Shown in pieces: positions 61,021-64,000 of a stretch of 64,000 nucleotides of DNA. A program made the translations under genes and the position numbers. Origin of the DNA: JAAELZ01 sp965223465 (GTDB taxonomy: Bacteria; Pseudomonadota; Gammaproteobacteria; Arenicellales; Poriferihabitantaceae); NCBI GenBank assembly GCA_965223465.1, contig OZ245025.1, positions 2,480,001-2,544,000 on the forward strand. Reading direction: 5' to 3'. The notes beneath the pieces are model-generated. The model was given only the letters and a program-made list of their open reading frames with translations. It did no database searches and was not told where the DNA came from. Numbering within the stretch: the first letter of the stretch is position 1; every line of letters starts with the position of its first letter.

Positions 61021-62325
61021 TCAGGCCTGTTTGGCTCTCATTAATTGATACTGGCGGCCCGAAACCCGTCGTATGTCGCCGCCTAGTTGCGAGAATTTCT
61101 CTTCAATACAGTCGTATCCGCGATCAATATGGTAAATCCGATCTATCACGGTTTCACCTTCGGCGATCAGCCCTGCCATCACTAGGGCAGCTGAGGCACG
61201 TAAATCTGTCGCCATGACGGGTGCCCCATTGAGATGATCAGCTCCATGCACCAAGGCAGTATGGCCCTTGAGCTCTATGTGCGCCCCCATGCGCTGCAAT
61301 TCCTGGACATGCATGAAACGATTCTCAAAAATATTTTCGGTTACCGCTGCGCTGCCTTCGGCCACGCTATTGAGCAAGATAAACTGCGCCTGCATATCAG
61401 TGGGAAATGCAGGATAAGGTGCGGTATCAACTGAAACCGCTGTGGGCTTTTTGCCTTGCATATCCAATGTTACGTAATCTGTGCCTATGTCTATATATGC
61501 GCCCGCTTCCTCAAGCTTATTTAGAACGGCATCAAGGTGCTGCGGAACCATATTTCTAACCGTAATATTGCTTCGAGAAGCGGCCGCAGCGACTAAAAAT
61601 GTTCCCGCTTCGATGCGGTCAGCGATCACGGTATGCTCAGCACCATACAACTTTTCGACGCCCTCAATGGTTATTTCCGATGAGCCCGCACCGGTGATTT
61701 TTGCCCCCATCGCGCACAAGCAATCGGCGAGATCGGTCACTTCTGGTTCACGTGCTGCGTTTTCTATAATGGTCGTCCCTTCGGCCAGCGTGGCCGCCAT
61801 CATGAGGTTTTCGGTGCCGGTGACTGACACCATGTCCATAAAAATTCTGGCACCCAGTAAGCGTCCAGAAGGCCGATTTATCTTGGCTTTAATATAGCCT
61901 TCATCGATGTTGATATCTGCCCCCATTTCCTGCAGGCCTTTGATATGCAAATTAACTGGCCGAGAACCAATGGCGCACCCACCCGGCAAGGAAACTTCCG
62001 CTTCACCCAAGCGCGCAAGCAATGGTCCAAGGGCAAGTATGGAGGCGCGCATGGTTTTAACCATTTCATAGGGTGCTCTGCAACTAGTAAGCGAGCGCGC
62101 CTGAACATTAATGGACAAATGCTCATTGAGCTCCAGTTCCACCCCCAATTTGCCAAGTAAGGCCATAGTTGTGGTGACATCCTGCAGGTGCGGAATATTA
62201 TTAAGTTTGAGCGGAGCCTCGGTCAGCAAGGCGGAAAAAATGAGGGGCAAAGCAGCATTTTTTGCACCTGAAATTTTTACCGTCCCTGCTATTTTGCAGG
62301 GGCCGTTGATAATGAGTTTGTCCAA
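61021..62325 (-). CDS. murA: UDP-N-acetylglucosamine 1-carboxyvinyltransferase
   Basis: First committed step of peptidoglycan synthesis (target of fosfomycin). The 434-aa reading starts MDKLIINGPCKIAGTVKISG with Lys22 and has the catalytic Cys117 in LPGGCAIGSRPVNLH. I chose the TTG at 62325 because it matches homologous N-termini; the ATG at 62364 adds MCSVRLFLSRLSS. It leads the hisD-nudE-cysQ operon and is divergent from kdsD. Confidence 0.95.
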   Translation of the reverse strand: MDKLIINGPCKIAGTVKISGAKNAALPLIFSALLTEAPLKLNNIPHLQDVTTTMALLGKLGVELELNEHLSINVQARSLTSCRAPYEMVKTMRASILALGPLLARLGEAEVSLPGGCAIGSRPVNLHIKGLQEMGADINIDEGYIKAKINRPSGRLLGARIFMDMVSVTGTENLMMAATLAEGTTIIENAAREPEVTDLADCLCAMGAKITGAGSSEITIEGVEKLYGAEHTVIADRIEAGTFLVAAAASRSNITVRNMVPQHLDAVLNKLEEAGAYIDIGTDYVTLDMQGKKPTAVSVDTAPYPAFPTDMQAQFILLNSVAEGSAAVTENIFENRFMHVQELQRMGAHIELKGHTALVHGADHLNGAPVMATDLRASAALVMAGLIAEGETVIDRIYHIDRGYDCIEEKFSQLGGDIRRVSGRQYQLMRAKQA

Positions 62326-62464
62326 TGAACTAAGCCGTGAAAGAAACAACCGAACACTACACATCTGATGAGATGAAGTAAAGATTCAATCTCAGGTAAT
62401 TGACGGTTTTATCGAGGCTTCACAATGGATGCAGACGGCTTAGGTCGGTATCTCCTTTTTGCTT

Positions 62465-62470
62465 TATAAT
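62465..62470 (+). promoter_or_regulatory. kdsD -10 element
   Basis: A consensus TATAAT 29 bp upstream of the kdsD ATG, with no recognisable -35 at 17 bp. Confidence 0.45.
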
Positions 62471-62499
62471 CTCGGCTCAATCTGTTGAACGGATAAAGC

Positions 62500-63480
62500 A
62501 TGACGTATATTTCTGATGGCCAACGCGTTTTCGATATAGAGATCGACGCCTTACAGGATGTACGCTCGCGTATTGATAACCAATTTTCATTGGCCTGTGA
62601 ACTGATCAAGCAATGCGAAGGGCGTGTGGTGGTCATTGGTATGGGCAAATCAGGGCATATCGGGCATAAAATAGCCGCCTCGCTCGCCAGTACCGGCACA
62701 CCTGCTTTCTTTGTTCATCCTGGTGAGGCCAGCCATGGGGATCTTGGAATGATAACTCCGCAAGATTTAATCATCGCGCTATCCAATTCGGGGGCGACAC
62801 CGGAAGTGTTAACCATAGTCCCAATCGTAAAACGCATGGGGGTAAAGCTGGTGTCTATTACAGGTGACCCAGGCTCAGAGCTGGCGAAATCCGCTGACGC
62901 GCACTTAGATGTCGGTGTTGCTCGCGAGGCCTGCCCGCATAACCTGGCCCCCACGGCCAGTACCACTGCCGCGCTGGCCATGGGAGACGCCCTAGTGGTC
63001 GCCGTATTGCAATCACGCGGGTTTTCCGTCGATGATTTTGCCCGCACTCATCCTGGCGGCAGGCTAGGTAAGCGTTTGTTGTTGTATGTTAGTGATATCA
63101 TGCATCAGGGTGAAGAAATCCCCCTAGTGCTGGAATCGGCCAGTTTTAAAGAGGTTTTACTTGAGATGACGGGTAAATCGCTTGGTATGACAGGTGTAGT
63201 TGATCAGCAAGGTCGGTTGGTAGGCATTATTACCGACGGCGATCTACGACGAACTTTAGGTCAAGCTTTTGACCCTGAACAAACGTTGGCCAAACAAATA
63301 ATGACACGCTCACCTTTTACAGTCCGCCCTGATACGTTGGCTGCGCAGGTGGTGAAATCCATGCGTGAACATGCCCTGCATGGCCCGCACGCGATTAACG
63401 CGGTATTCATTACCGATGAGGAAAATCGAGTACTGGGTGCCTTGAATACGCACGATTTGCTGCGCGCTGGCGTGGTGTAG
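62500..63480 (+). CDS. kdsD: D-arabinose-5-phosphate isomerase
   Basis: Makes arabinose-5-phosphate from ribulose-5-phosphate for the Kdo of LPS. The 326-aa protein has an SIS domain (VIGMGKSGHIGHKIAASLAS, HPGEASHGDLGM, SNSGATPE) and two CBS repeats in the C-terminal third (VSDIMHQGEEIP and IMTRSPFTVRPDT). kdsC, the usual next gene, is absent; lptC follows after 16 bases. Confidence 0.95.
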   Translation: MTYISDGQRVFDIEIDALQDVRSRIDNQFSLACELIKQCEGRVVVIGMGKSGHIGHKIAASLASTGTPAFFVHPGEASHGDLGMITPQDLIIALSNSGATPEVLTIVPIVKRMGVKLVSITGDPGSELAKSADAHLDVGVAREACPHNLAPTASTTAALAMGDALVVAVLQSRGFSVDDFARTHPGGRLGKRLLLYVSDIMHQGEEIPLVLESASFKEVLLEMTGKSLGMTGVVDQQGRLVGIITDGDLRRTLGQAFDPEQTLAKQIMTRSPFTVRPDTLAAQVVKSMREHALHGPHAINAVFITDEENRVLGALNTHDLLRAGVV

Positions 63481-63496
63481 TGGAATATCGCAGACC

Positions 63497-63946
63497 ATGA
63501 GTACAGTTTTTGATCGTCATAATGTGGTTATGTTTGCAGTGCTGACAATGTTAGTGGTGCTCACAATTTGGATGCAATTTTCATTGCTGGAAAAGCCCGC
63601 GACGGATGATGTAAAAGTGGAATCTAATGACCCGGATTACTATGTTGAGTACTTCACATCATTTGGTGTGGATCACGAGGGCAAACAATACCAGCTGGAA
63701 GCGGATCGATTGGTACATTATCCGCTCGACAATAAAGCCCTATTAGATCGGCCGCACTTGATCCAGACTTCTGAAGACGGTAACCCCACGCATATATATG
63801 CAGATTCAGGCTGGTTATTTGCCGATGGTGAGGAGATATTATTGACTGAAAATGTTAAAGTTATTCGAAGTAAAGGTAAGGCCTTAGGGGGTGCCGCCAC
63901 TACTAATCGAATGCGAATTAAATTAAAGCCTAGAGATAAACAATGA
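63497..63946 (+). CDS. lptC: LPS export protein LptC
   Basis: Inner-membrane-anchored bridge between LptFG and LptA. The 149-aa protein has one N-terminal membrane anchor (VVMFAVLTMLVVLTIWMQF) and a beta-jellyroll periplasmic domain (DYYVEYFTSFGVDHEGKQYQ). Its stop overlaps the lptA start (ATGA). Confidence 0.9.
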   Translation: MSTVFDRHNVVMFAVLTMLVVLTIWMQFSLLEKPATDDVKVESNDPDYYVEYFTSFGVDHEGKQYQLEADRLVHYPLDNKALLDRPHLIQTSEDGNPTHIYADSGWLFADGEEILLTENVKVIRSKGKALGGAATTNRMRIKLKPRDKQ

Positions 63947-64000
63947 AAAAGCGGTTATTGCTTGTTGTAAGTGTCGTGATGGCTGCCTGTCTGGTTTACC
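63943..64000 (+). CDS. lptA: LPS periplasmic carrier LptA (start only)
   Basis: Nineteen codons before the window ends, reading MKKRLLLVVSVVMAACLVY, a signal peptide. The ATGA overlap with lptC and the order kdsD-lptC support LptA. Confidence 0.8.
   Translation, partial: MKKRLLLVVSVVMAACLVY

Overview
The window looks like chromosomal DNA of a gammaproteobacterium of moderate GC. The evidence is linkage and gene content: hemA-prfA-prmC, dapF-DUF484-xerC, murA-hisD-nudE-cysQ, kdsD-lptC-lptA, slyX, biosynthetic ilvA with a paired regulatory C-terminus, and CRP- and FNR-type sites. LPS-transport genes show a Gram-negative envelope. I see no transposase, phage module, CRISPR array, rRNA or tRNA gene. 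The genus cannot be named from what I can see.

Bases 1-14300 hold 2-oxoacid and acyl-CoA catabolism. A single-chain indolepyruvate:ferredoxin oxidoreductase runs off the left edge, next to a two-subunit enzyme of the same superfamily (iorA/iorB). A MerR-type regulator is divergent from icmF (cobalamin-dependent isobutyryl-CoA mutase with built-in G-protein chaperone), with a perfect 16-bp palindrome between them. icmF is followed by a 3-hydroxyacyl-CoA dehydrogenase and a crotonase. Together they could turn a branched 2-oxoacid into isobutyryl-CoA, butyryl-CoA and finally acetoacetyl-CoA. A hydroxyacid-oxoacid transhydrogenase lies nearby. The single-chain enzyme is preceded by a structured RNA leader and a short leader ORF stop-start coupled to it.

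Bases 14500-25700 hold a nucleoside-type ABC importer without its binding protein, then an EEP-family phosphodiesterase and a kinase/ATPase fusion. A stress cluster follows (DksA-like protein, UspA, coiled-coil protein, CbpA, CbpM), then a divergent cyclic-nucleotide-binding-domain protein with a well-placed FNR-type promoter, and a FadL-type porin.

Bases 25700-46300 are mostly housekeeping: hemA, prfA, prmC, uvrD, hemL, an SLC13 transporter, comEC, ilvA, nadD, slyX, ridA and recG. They include two relics: a decayed nhaD antiporter pseudogene after the SLC13 gene, and a degenerate copy of the nadD 3' end 1.7 kb beyond nadD, on the far side of a winged-helix/hydrolase fusion gene.

Bases 46300-64000 hold a SulP transporter, glcDEF with a small [2Fe-2S] protein, an orphan polytopic membrane protein, ppa, xerC/DUF484/dapF, the murA-hisD-nudE-cysQ operon and the kdsD-lptC-lptA start. 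Between the glc operon and the membrane-protein gene lie two tandem candidate small RNAs. Each has its own promoter, a 5' hairpin, an unpaired stretch with CCTCC (anti-Shine-Dalgarno) and a strong intrinsic terminator. The second has a near-consensus CRP site at the class II position. This pair is the most interesting undescribed element I found.
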